Below are positions 1-12,011 of a DNA stretch of 64,000 nt, piece by piece. Under the pieces are notes generated by a model. That model searched no databases and was not told the origin of the DNA. It was given only the letters and a program-made list of their open reading frames with translations. This DNA is from Urophycis tenuis (Eukaryota; Chordata; Actinopteri; Gadiformes; Phycidae). The position numbers and the translations under genes were made by a program. The DNA lies in contig JAXIVH010000002.1 in assembly GCA_036785325.1 (NCBI GenBank), forward strand, positions 4,681,102-4,745,101, in the 5' to 3' direction. Position 1 is the stretch's first letter; each line of letters starts with the position of its first letter.

Positions 1-700
1 GTTGTATATCCATATTAACAATCAGTATTGGCAATGGACACTCTTTGTATAATTGTTATATATTTGTATTTTAATACTATATTGTGGCTTACAATGGCGA
101 TCGGGTGTTTTACTTGCGTCTCTGTGTATTCTTCTAATTTCTCTGTATACACAATGCATGTTTTAATTGAATGAGCAGTGTGTTATCCAACAAACAAGAG
201 GCTAATAATGATGACGATGACAATGCATGACAAGAGGTTTGACAATCAAAATTAAATAAAAGTCCAAATCCAATCTGTAAATGTAAGAAATCTTTCAACT
301 ACACAGTAGGTTTTCCATTTACACTGAGTCAATATTCCCCACAAAAAGTGGAAAGCTGATGGGTGACAAGCGAGAGTTTCTCCTTGGCTGTTTACCTGTG
401 AACATAACAAGCTGCAAAGAAAACACAACCTCCAAATGACTAAACCATCTTTCTAACCATGAAAATGACTTAGGAGAGAGCGAGGGAGCGAGGGGGAAAG
501 AGCTAGAATAGCAACAAGGAGGAGGGAGTATTTTCCTAACAATTCACGGAAAGTCTACAGCTGGGTGATGTGCTTCTTGAGGTGTAAGAAGGATGGAAGA
601 TGAGGGGATGACTTGAATGTCAGAAGAAAAGAAAAACAATACAGGACAGGGTAGGAGCTGGTAGTAAAGGAACAGATGGAGGAAGGGAAGGATTTTTAGC

Positions 701-720
701 AGAGAGAGAGAGAGAGAGAG
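701..720. repeat. (AG)n microsatellite
   Basis: A pure run of AG dinucleotides read directly from the sequence. Confidence 0.95.
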
Positions 721-1690
721 GGGTTTACCACAATTATTAATTAACAAACAAAGCACACCTGTAAACAAACACAGCAAACACTTGTACTTATTTCCCCTGA
801 ATATTTTTTCATGGACATTATTAATAATGAATGTGTCTGCAATTAAGGGTTAAGCATAGAAGATGATACACATGTCAGAGAAAATGTGTAACATTGTAAA
901 AGTATTTCTGAAAAACATTTTTGAATATACCATATGTTCAGTATCTCCAACAACTCCACAGAAGCATTAAAGATTAGTGGTGAATAACTGGTAGGCTACA
1001 ACTTTAATGTACAACACATGTGTGCTTCTAGAGAAATGGCTGCCCCAGTATAACAACAAGATACGCTCAGAATGTGGTTCCACTCTGTCTTTAATAACTA
1101 TTTACAAATCCTTGCTCTGACGTAAAGCAGGACAAGTTATGCCTTAAGTAGAAAACTGTGTTGGTAGAAAGTTGGATATCAAGGATTTTATTTCATATTA
1201 ACAGACACAGAAGGAAGGAAATAAATCAACTAAGCCGACAAACACCATGAACAGAAAAAAATCGGATGAAGATTACGAAATATGAATGAAAAATATCACT
1301 TAGTGTGTGGTTGAGAATCTCTGTGTACGTGCGTAAATGTGTGTGTGCGCGTGCGTGCGTGAATGAGTTTTGAGAGATTCTTTTGAGACAGAGGGAATGA
1401 CAAAGTGTGTGTGTGTCTCTGTAATTCAACCAGTGTGACAGTGAGTGTGTCTCAGGGAGGGTGGGGGGTGTGTGGGTGTGTGACTTGAGAGACAACCCTG
1501 ACGTGACGACCGGCCCAAAGACTGCTGTTGCTCCGTGGGCTTTTGGACCTCCAGGCAAAAGTTACTTGATGACCCCAGGCCTATCGGTTGGGCGATGCGA
1601 ACCCTATTCAAACCCTAATGTCACACAGCCTAACATACGCATCCTTGTCCAAGATGGCCCTGACCCCTAGCTGCTCCTTATTGACATTAA

Positions 1691-1850
1691 GGCGTGGCAG
1701 TAGCTCAGTGGATAGAGCGGGTGGACAGAGCGGGACATCCATGAACCATAGGGTTGGCGGTTCGATCCTCCACATGTTGAACCCCATGAATGTACTGATT
1801 GAAAGTCTCTTTGGACAAAAGCGTCAAAAAAGCTAAATGCCCCTTTACCC
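1691..1850 (+). mobile_element. tRNA-derived SINE with UnaL2-like tail
   Basis: The head 'ggcagtagctcagtgg' resembles a tRNA A box and 'ggttcgatcc' a B box, the internal Pol III promoter of tRNA-derived SINEs. The 3' part carries a degenerate form of the stem-loop segment 'ctttggacaaaagcgtc' followed by 'gctaaatgcccc', the tail through which eel UnaSINE1 is mobilised by the L2-clade LINE UnaL2. Better preserved copies of the same family lie at 24903-25080, 28063-28295 and, reversed, 59577-59757. It is not a functional tRNA gene, because no cloverleaf acceptor or anticodon arm is kept. Confidence 0.8.
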
Positions 1851-2360
1851 TTTTACATGTATTTATAAGAAAATAAAATCACCACAGGTCGATATGGATA
1901 CATGCATATGCTGATCAACTAATTATAGTAATTGATTTCTGACCAATGGAATGATTCACCCAGTGAATCTAAGGGAAGTTATAGTGTAGCGCTTTCTATG
2001 TTCCTGTTCCTTCAGTAGGCCCAGTCGCTCATCTTCATTACCAGCTGACAGACGTGCAGGCTGCTTGGTAGAGTCCACATCACAAAATGCCTGGCGCAAG
2101 GGCACTTGATAACTGTGAAGACGGAAACAAAGTAAAGGAAAAACCCACTCACTTTTCTTACCTCAGCTGGGCCAGGGATTCAAGCCAGCAACCTTTCAGC
2201 CTCCTACTGCTTGCCTGATGGTTACCGTCCTGCATTACCAGCTCAAATAGCCCAGTATGACAAAGCATGGAACATTCTAGAAGCCCAGCAGACCAAGACA
2301 CATGCTGCACACTGGCTTCAGTCTGATACGAGAAGAATTTGGTTAGACATCATCTGACTT

Positions 2361-2401
2361 TCTCTCTCTCTCGCTCTCTTTCTCTCTCTCTCTCTCTCTC
2401 T
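2361..2401. repeat. (TC)n microsatellite
   Basis: Slightly interrupted TC run, seen directly. Confidence 0.9.
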
Positions 2402-4574
2402 TTTTTCTGTCCGTCTCTCTCATAATTTCTTTAACTTTCCACTGAATAGGCTCCTATAAGAAAAGGCATAAATATAATTTTCCAGGGGAAAGACTTAAGT
2501 CTGGTTAGAGTCTCCTGCTTGACTTCTTCCGCTGTCAGTTTGTGGTTGACTGATGCTAAGCAGCTCTTGGCATGTATCTAACCCTCGCCATTAGTGCCCC
2601 TTTAAACACTTATAATTCACAGCCTACCAAAATATTATCAGAGAGGGCCAGATTGCTGCCTGAGGGGATCTGAAGGTTTTTTATTTTAATGGCACCGTAG
2701 GCTCTGCAGCGCGTTGAGTAGCCCGTAGCACACTGCATTGGAGTGGCCCTAAATCACTTTCACTGGTTTCAGAGTGCGAGGAAAAAGACCCTTTTGCTTT
2801 TGTTTTTTTCAATCAGAGATGCGTTGGACGTAATGGATGGAAGGAGGCGGGCGTTAAAAGTGTTAAAAGTGTGAATAGTTTATTGTCTTGCTTTTTGAAT
2901 AATTGCATGGTTTGTTTTCGAGGGAGTTGCATTTTGAAGGGAGGTTTCTTTAAAAAGAAAAAGAAAGATTAAAGCTGTCGTCATTATTTAAAAAAAAAGA
3001 AAAAAAAAGGGAAAATATTGGTATAATATTCTGGGGGAGTGATGAACACAGTTGAGGCTGTCATGTATGCCTCATCATAGCAGCTTCCTCTCCATAGATA
3101 CATGTGATGACATGTATCTATGGATATACATGCCTGTCACATACATTACAGAAAGAATGATCATCAATTAAAAAAACTTTGTCTGGAGGCTGTCACACGA
3201 ATTTGCATGACACGTTTGTTAGACGACAGAATACAATCTTTTCTACTCTAGGAGTGTGGTTGCTACATTGAATTAGAAGATGAGTTAAGATTAATACATA
3301 ATACATAAATCAATTTTATATTTTACAAATTCTTCCTTCAAAATCATCTAATCCTTTCCCCCCGACATTTAAGAACTATTCAAACGGTGTTTGTTTGATG
3401 CAGAGTTGCTTCAAAGTCAGTCAACCACTGGGGCAAGGTCGCCCCCTGTTGTACAATGAAGGAACTAGTCCATTTGTACTGCTCAGTACTACGTCCTTTC
3501 ATGCATGTTTCAGCCTTATATATATACAGTCTATGGTTTCAGCACGGTAAAAAGTGTGTATAATAATTACTATTATTATAATCGCTGTTGAAAAGAAAAC
3601 ATTGTGTTTGTTTATTGTACAACACCACCACTTTTAAATCTTCTTTGTAACTCTGCTTAATTATCAATCTGTCTACTCTAGCCCCAATTTCTAACCTATA
3701 GCCTACCTTGTGGAAGTAGGCCTGTTGTTATGGTTGGAGCTGATAACATTTAAAGGGATTCTAACACTTTGCATGCAAACAAAATATTGTACCAGCAGAT
3801 GGCGACATGTCCAAATCTATGTGTGCTGTAAAAAGCGGTTCATGTGGTGAAGCTAGTAGGCCTACCGATTTTTTACATGTCCAAAATAAGTTTTCAAATA
3901 TTTATAACCCTGAGGTGGTTCAAATGTTCTACATCTTTCTCTTGTTTGTGATACAGTCTAAGCTCGATTGGTTAGGCTCTTCTTTTAAATGTAACATCAT
4001 TCCTGGGTGATCAAAACGTAGGCCTAACTGCTATTGTTTGTAACACAGATTAAAATATAATGTTAAATCTACATGGTGGTCATTCTGAACGATCCAAGGT
4101 TTTACTGAATGCACCTGAAGTACTTGTTTCCAGACTTTACTAGGCGAGGTGGACATTATTGACAAAATTAACAGTTTCATTGTACTGTATTTTAGTGAGG
4201 TAACATCAAAAGAAAATTAGCAACATTCACACAAATAACAATAAGTTGTTTTTTGTTTATCATATTGTGCATATACTCAATGAAAAGAAGAAAGACATGG
4301 GCTCAAAGAGGCACAGGGATGGAGCTTCTGGTCTGAGGGGGACACTGAGAAAGGTTCACTCCCACCACCACACCAGAGCGCTCATCCACTATTAACTGTT
4401 GGTAGGAATCAGGGAACCACTGTACAAATAAGGGGAGATCGTTTAACCATTCATTAACATTACTTAATGCAGTTATAATAATAGCCTTCAAACTTTTAGT
4501 TGATTAACAGTTAACTAATGGTCTTGAAATGATTTAGGAATGGTGCCGCCATCACTTAAAGGAGGAAAAGGTCG

Positions 4575-4885
4575 GATGGCAAAATCTCAACTTCTCCGTT
4601 TTGGCACCGCAGTGGTGCAACGAGCTCCCTGCCAATGTCAGGACTGCAGAGTCACTCCCCATCTTCCGGAAGAGACTCAAGACCCACGTGTTCAGCGTTC
4701 ACCCGAACCCTGCATAACCCTACACTCATGCTCTTATTTGTTGTACGTCTTGGCACTTTAATCACTCTCTGCAAATTGGCTCTTTAATCACTCTCTGTAA
4801 GTTGGCACTTGGTAGTCTTTGTAAGTCGCTTTGGATAAAAGCGTCTGCTAAATGCCCTAAACGTGAATGTAAATGTGTGATCATG
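4575..4885 (+). mobile_element. L2-clade LINE, 3' fragment
   Basis: From 4613 one frame encodes the conserved L2 reverse-transcriptase C-terminus, including WCNELP and SLPIFRKRLKTH. It is followed by a LINE 3' UTR ending in the stem-loop 'cgctttggataaaagcg' plus 'tctgctaaatgccctaaa' and a short TGTAAA-like tail. The GGATA loop is the recognition element described for UnaL2. The copy is truncated at its 5' end and dead. Related copies are at 27093-27450 and 60695-60925. Confidence 0.8.
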
Positions 4886-4930
4886 TTAACTAAGGTATTC
4901 ATTTATATGTTATTTAATAGAGTGGGGTTG

Positions 4931-4992
4931 ACCCTTTAACCCTTACCCTTTAACCCTAACCCTTACCGTAACCATAACCTTAAGCCTAACCC
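4931..4992. repeat. Degenerate telomere-like repeat
   Basis: Repeated 'taaccc', 'ccctaa' and 'acccttaa' words in a 60-bp patch resemble decayed vertebrate telomere hexamers on the C-rich strand. It is short and interrupted, so a chance simple repeat remains possible. Confidence 0.5.
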
Positions 4993-5884
4993 TATACTTT
5001 ACAATAATTGTATTACTGCATTAACTAATGTTATGTTATGTTGATGTTTGCGTTCAAGCCAAACCAAATCAGAATCTATATCATACCATCCAGCCCAGAG
5101 TGCTTACATTTATTTTAAGGGGTAGTGAACCCAAAATTGACCTATTAATGTGTACATATGTCTTATATGATCATCAACAATCTGTGCCATTTTGTCACTG
5201 TTACTTAAATAAGACTATAGTTTTGAGTGAAATCCTATGTTATTACCTGTTTAACCAGTGCCACCCTCCCTAATGTCTTTATTCTGAATTGGACAGATTT
5301 CCTTCTCCTCTTTTCAAACGAAATAATACAGTGTGCTAATAAGTCCATACAATATAGGCTAGGCCCTGGTCTAAGTCATGTCCAACCCCTTTCACAGTTA
5401 ACATACAAATTGTTTTCAAATCATATCTTGCATAAAACGTCTGTTAACACTGCTCAAGTAGCCCTTTAACTCCCCTGAAGCGTGACATCTATGTTTCGTG
5501 ACATCGAGGTATCTTATATAAGTGTTATAGGGCTTGGATCCTTTGACCTTCAGTTTCTCTCCATCATTAAAGCCTTCTATATTTGATTACTTCCCTGTTA
5601 TAGAATAGCTGTGCAAGGTAGGCCTGCTACACCCTTCCATCTAATTATTTTGGCCGTGCACTGCAACTTTGCACATACACATGGACAATAATTCAAGATA
5701 CTCCATACAGCATGTTAGCATTAGCAGTGCATTTAGCTTGCTAGCAGTTTAATGCTGCATCATTCTGCCTCAGCCTGCTCCTAGTCTCCGGCAGCCTCCT
5801 TCGGCCTGCCGTTTCCATGGCAGCCATGCGGGTGACCGTGAGCAGGCCCTCGTCGCGAATGGATCCTCTGGAAAGCGGATGATA

Positions 5885-5950
5885 TGACGTCACGTTACCA
5901 AGTAACAGCGCTCGGGGGCACGTGTCCACTATAAAAAGGGGAGGGGGCGG
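5885..5950 (+). promoter_or_regulatory. gapdhs core promoter: CRE, E-box, TATA, GC box
   Basis: A full palindromic cAMP-response element (tgacgtca) lies at 5885-5892, an E-box (cacgtg) at 5919-5924, a TATA box (tataaaaa) at 5930-5937 and a G-rich Sp1-like box at 5938-5950. Transcription should begin near 5960, giving a short non-coding exon 1 that ends at 5988 in a strong donor (acg/gtaagc). All elements are seen directly; their use is inferred from spacing and from the gapdhs coding exons downstream. Confidence 0.75.
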
Positions 5951-5988
5951 TTCAGCCTGCGCAGATACTCACAAGCATCATCTCTACG

Positions 5989-8900
5989 GTAAGCATAAGC
6001 CGTCTGTTGTCGCTCTTTAAAGTAATCTAGTGCAACCCCTTATAACGGTGCGCTGTAATTGGGCAGAAATGCTTGCATTGTTTAGGAAGCAGCCTAACGT
6101 CCCTGTTCAAACGAAATAATGTATTATTTGGACAATATGGACATATAGTAGGCCGAAGAGGCCTGCCAGCTGTAAAATGCTTTTTTTTAATCAATACAAC
6201 TAAAATGTAGCCTAGCAGCGGGCGATGATGTGGAGAGATCGTGACCGTAGTCCAAGGGCTCGCCATAGCGCTATCTCTCGTTGCGTTGTGTCAAAATCAC
6301 AGCTATGTGCCAATGGTGGGGCACCATGACACGAACATTTATCAAATCACGTTTTCGGTGCGCGGCTTTAATTGGATTCAGGCTAACTCATTCATTCCTA
6401 TCTGTAGTGTCCAACGTCGCTCTTGCAGTTGATTAGCAAAGAAAATGCATTACGTAACGAAACAGACCTCGTTCTGTAAATATGTAAATCTACTTGTAGC
6501 CTAAGTGTAAGTGAAATTCTGGGACTGTGTAATTATCACGTTAACGTGTGTTTCATGAATGAGCGTGCCACATAATGTCTGCCCAAATCCACTGCTGGCA
6601 CAGCCCACTGGGCCTCTCTCTTCGTTGCAGTAGAGCATCCATAGGGTCGTGCATGAGGAGACTCTATGGACTACGTGCCTCTCCTCTTGTACCACACCAA
6701 CCACCTCCTCGTTGCGTCATCGCTTTTTTTCTGGAGAATGAATCGCAAAGAAGGTCGGCTTTAGAAGCATGCGAATGGGAACGTGAATGGACGATCTATG
6801 AATGGATTGTATGTCAACGTGAGCGATCGACAACGTTACGTTTCATTCTATTTTTTGTTTAATTTTAAAGGTCGTAGCATCGAATTTGCTCCGTGATGCT
6901 CCTGAAGGGCATCTGTAGGGCCTAGGCTAGTGTCGCATGATGGGGCCGCAGTTTGTTATCTAACTGCGTAGCCACAGTTGGGAGTGAATTAAAAACTCAT
7001 ACCACTACAGAAAATGTGAGAAAGGCCCTAAAATTGGGAAAGGAAGTTTTGCAATGCAATACAGTGCACTCATAAATCGGGCCTACTGTTGGATGTAGCT
7101 CTATGGTGCAGACATAGCTGCCCACAGCTCCTTCCAGCCATTTGAAGGTCAAAACGGACCTCCTAGATCACATCTTGTCATATTTGTCAATTCAAATAAT
7201 TTGATTTATGTTAAATAACTAAGAAACCGCAGTTTTGTGTTGCTCTCTACCCCTTTACATATCAGATACTACTAATGATCCTACAGATGCTTAGTGGACA
7301 TCAAGTGCCACACATGTCGCACACTGATTCTTCTGCTGATTCTACAGCTATATTTCCACCCGGACACACAATGCAGTGGGAAAAGTGGGTCACAGCCCAG
7401 CTAAGCGGCAGCCATGACGTCCGTCCCCTGCAAGAGTCCCCTGAGTAAAGAACAGGCTAGGGTGTAGTTCCTCTAACAGCCTTCAGGTGGACTTGCATTA
7501 TAATCTCTAAACCTAATATAATATATGAATTCAGAAGTAAGTTAAGAACCAGTGAGTTTTGTTCTACAAGATGGCGGTGGCCAAAACATACAGTGACCCA
7601 TCGGTGAGTAGATTAAACTCTACTTGGGCCTTCGGTCGGTCGTCGGCAGGTCTATTTAAAGGGTTCCCATAATGCTCTGCAGCAGATGAACAGACTATCC
7701 TACCTGCTCCCCACCCACAGAGACGCAAAGACACACAGTAGATTAAAAGATTATGATATCCTAAAGTAACAGCCAACCAGTTCCAAGGGCATTGTGGACT
7801 ATTCCCTGAACTGTATCTTAATAATTGTCATGCATATACACACACACACACACACACGCACACACACACACACGCACACACACACACACACACAGTATCC
7901 CAGATGGGGGGTGACGCAGATGAAGTGGTTTCAAAGGGTGAAGGGTGTCAAAGTACCATTGACACCCTTAAGGAGTTTAAAAGAGTCTAGAATCATGAAA
8001 TTCTGGGAATAGCATTGTGTAGTATAATATTATTAGAAAATTATTGTTGTTAATCATCATATGATACACACGCAACTTTTATGGTATCTTACCATCTCAA
8101 ATAAAATGATGTTAACACTTCCCTGTTTAGTGGTATTAAGTGACAGTTTGGATGGATGGGTAACACAGCTTACGCTGGGTATACATAATGTAATAGCAAT
8201 GGGTCAATATAACGTCAATCCAATGCTCCTGCTTTGGATGGCATTTCACACATGTTGCAGCCATACTGATGCATGTTGATGCCACCCATCTTGTAAACAG
8301 TAAACAGTAGTAGCACACTGTGCCACCATCACACCAGGCAAGCAGGACACAGAGGGGTGTCGGACTGGAAAGGAAACCAGAAGAGTGAACATGAATGCAT
8401 GGCTTCCGAACAAAAGAGTGGAATGACTAGGAAGGGGCGACAAGGACAGAAGTGGGCACAACGTCTCTATGAAGGGGGGGGTTGGCTAGAGACCCAGCGT
8501 CCTCTCTGGTCCAGTGTAAGAGGCATTGTCTGACTGTTACGTAAGACGTCATTATAGTCTCCCCCTGCATTCCCTGGGTGTGCACCAAGTGTTTCTGCAT
8601 GGACATTCAGGGGAGCTAATGAAATCAGCAGGCTGGATGTTTGGCTGGGAGAACCGGTTGTGTGAGGGATGTTCAAAGTCGACACAACGAGATGACGGTC
8701 GTACCATGATGACCGTCCAGGAGTCAAGACTTCTGGGAATGTGTCTCTATGTTGTTCTACTGTGTCACACTGTAACTAAAGACCCTAGATAGAGGCTGGT
8801 CGTGGGAGAAGTTACATAGTGCGGTTTTTATATTAATCTATATTATTTTATATTTTTATATTAATTATTAAGTGTTTTGACCAAGATAAAAAGTCTGGCT

Positions 8901-9073
8901 TATGAAGAAAAACAAAAGGGAACTAACTGTATTGTGTTATTTTCAGGGAATGGAGGTTGGACAATCTGTACTGACTTTGTTATGTTTTGTTTGAATATTG
9001 ATCACTTCTGCATTTGTACCAATGTTACAATGTGGAGCGCACCTTTAAGATAAATTAACCTTTTGTTTTCCAG
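5989..9073 (+). other. gapdhs intron 1
   Basis: A 3.1-kb intron separates the non-coding first exon from the exon with the start codon. Apart from a (CA)n tract at 7837-7894 I see no exon or recognisable transposon in it; the open frames at 6575-6862 and 8526-8792 have no splice context or family likeness. Confidence 0.6.
7837..7894. repeat. (CA)n microsatellite
   Basis: CA run with a few CG interruptions inside gapdhs intron 1. Confidence 0.95.
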
Positions 9074-9104
9074 ACAGCTCAATACTCACCAGCAAGCAGC
9101 AGAC

Positions 9105-11332
9105 ATGCCAGACCTCTGTGTTGGAATCAATGGGTGAGTCTCAAAACAGGTTGGCTTCGGAGCAAAGAATTCAATTTGTTTGATTTGGTTGTAGCTGAAG
9201 ATCTTAAGATTGAAACAATTGGGTGCTTTCACACCGATACAGAGTTTCTTTGGGAAAAGTGTTCTCCCACTATGTTTGGGTATATTGTGAACACAGCAAG
9301 CACACTCAGGTGTGGGCCAAAATCAGGGAACAGAGTTCTCTTACAGATGGTACTCTTGGTCCACCACAACAAAACCCGACATAGGGATATTAACGGCGGC
9401 CACGATAGGTTGGCCATCTGGATTTTGGATGCTTCGAATTATGGGCAACAGCGTGGAGCAACAATGCGATACAATGCCTCATTGCAATTTGTGATCCGTC
9501 GTACCACATTTGCTGACAGCCGAGAAAAGCCCACAAACGCGGTATACTGTACGCGTGCATGGCAACAGACTAGGACAGCACGGGACGTTTGACAAGACAT
9601 GTTTGATGACGCTCTCCTCCCGTGCGTCACTGTAGCTTCGGCCGCATCGGTCGCCTGGTCCTGAGGGCTTGCCTCCAGAAGGGCATCCAGGTCGTGGCCA
9701 TCAATGACCCTTTCATCGATGTGCAGTACATGGTGAGTACACACTGTAGTGGAGGTCCACGGGGTCTGGAAATGCTATGTTTCATTCGTTCCATTAACGG
9801 CAGCAGGTGTACATAGAGGATTAAAAAAACGCGATTACAAATACAAGGTATCCAAATTTGTGCGAAATGTACGCAAACAAAAGCCCTGCATGAAGCTATA
9901 CAATAAGGTATTAACATAAAAGGTAACGCTGTACAATAAGGCTACCTTAATTAACCAATCATTCAGATTAGTTAATAGAATAAAAGGCATTAGTTTATAT
10001 CATTAGCATAGGAGTTAGATTTAAGGGTTAAGATAAATAAATACTGTAGTTAACATGAACATTTATAAATTATTACACTTACCCTAACTCCTATGCCTAT
10101 ATACATAGATAATAGAAAATAGTATATAAATGTAGATATTAGATATATAACGCCTATTAACGCCTATGAATGTACCCTTATTGTAAAGTGTTGCAGTATA
10201 ACTACAATGTGAGGGACAGTTGTAATGAGTTGTAACATGGCCGTCCTCAGGTCTACATGTTTAAATACGACTCCACCCATGGCCGCTACAACGGAGAGGT
10301 CTCCCATGAGGATGGCAAACTCATCGTCGATGGCAAGGCCATCTCTGTCTTCCAGTGGTGAGGAGAAAGGGTGGAGCCCCATCACCTTCTGACTGAAACA
10401 TGTAGAAACATAGGGTGGATTCACCGCTGAAGGGGAATGCGGCATGCCAGCAGACATTTGGTTATATATGAAGTATTACTATACCACCATACTAGTATAA
10501 CCATACCACTACACTAGTATAACTATACCACTACACTAGTATAACTATACCACTACACTAGTATAATTACACCACTATACTAGTATAACTATACCACTAT
10601 ACTAGTATTACTATACTAGTATAACTATACTACTATACTAGTATAACTATACCACTATACTAGTGTAACTATACACCATATTAGTATAACTATACTAGTA
10701 TAACTAAACCACTACATGAGTATAACTATACCACTATACTAGTATAACTATACCACTACACTAGTATAACTATACAACTATACTAGTATAACTATACCAC
10801 TATACCAGTATAACTATACAACTATATGAGTGTAACTATACCACTACACTAGTATAACTATACCACTATACTAGTATAACTATACAACTATATGAGTGTA
10901 ACTATACCACTACACTAATATAACTATACCACTACACTAGTATAACTATATCACTACACTAGTATAACTGTACCACTACACTAGTATAACTATATCATTA
11001 TACTGGTGTAACTATACCACTACACTAGTATAACTATATCATTATACTGGTGTAACTATACCACTACACTAGTTTAACTACCACCATACTAGTGTACCTA
11101 TAGCACTATTCTACCCTACAGTTCCGGCAGAGGGCTCTGTAACACATTGGATGATTTGAGATGTTTTGTGAGCACATGCTTCATCCTGTGTCTCTCTCAT
11201 CAGTATGAAACCAGCAGAGATCCCCTGGGGTGATTCTGGAGCCATGTATGTAGTGGAGTCCACTGGAGTCTTCCTCAGTGTTGACAAGGCATCTGTACGT
11301 ACCACGCACATGCGCAAGCACACGCATGCACG

Positions 11333-11369
<37 letters not shown>

Positions 11370-11370
11370 G

Positions 11371-11412
<42 letters not shown>

Positions 11413-11958
11413 TTATCTTTGGAGGTGAACAATCCTCCCTATCTTCATCATCAGTAAAGGTTTGAGTCTTCAAAGTATTGGGATACAGTAGTTTCCTGCC
11501 TGACCGCAACATAATACACCCAAACTTGAAAGCATTATCTTTCTTTGTTTAACATCTTTATATAGCTATATATGAACAATACATAATACAGACAAGGTAA
11601 AAGGTCGGGTTGAGTTGCATTTGTCTTGAAATTCAAAAGAAAAACATTGACTATATCAACTGAATAACTATATCACTGTGTCACTCATTCCACCGTTCAA
11701 TTGTTCACCATGTTCGGTTTTATTGCAGCTAAAAGAAATTACTTGACTTTTTTTATTCATAATTACGGGCCAAATTGCTCTCCATTGCCGCCATGGTCTT
11801 TGACTGTGCCCCCCGTCCCCCCAGGCTCACGTCCAGGGTGGGGCCAAGCGCGTGGTGGTCTCCGCTCCATCCCCCGATGCCCCCATGTTTGTCATGGGTG
11901 TCAACGAGGATAAATACGACCCCTCCTCCATGACCATCGTCAGGTAACATGCACTCCG

Positions 11959-12011
<53 letters not shown>

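Larger units (their letters stand above)
1..5860. other. Intergenic DNA left of gapdhs
   Basis: I see no convincing exon here on either strand; open frames are short and lack family similarity or spliceable neighbours. The stretch holds an AG run, a GT-rich patch near 1330-1480, a tRNA-derived SINE, a TC run, a perfect hairpin at 3091-3124, an L2-type LINE tail and a degenerate telomere-like patch, listed separately. The segment around 3411-3540 ends in a 'tatatacagtctatgg' motif and may be an old interspersed element, but I cannot name it. Confidence 0.6.

Noticed and set aside
1691..1790. tRNA gene candidates (also at 24903, 28113 and 59680-59757)
   Set aside because: A- and B-box words are present but no cloverleaf folds, and each is followed by a SINE body and LINE-type tail.
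3091..3124. MicroRNA precursor
   Set aside because: Stem of only 15 bp and a 4-nt loop; too short for Drosha/Dicer substrates.
10466..11110. CRISPR-like regular array
   Set aside because: Head-to-tail 22-bp units without unique spacers in a vertebrate intron: a minisatellite.
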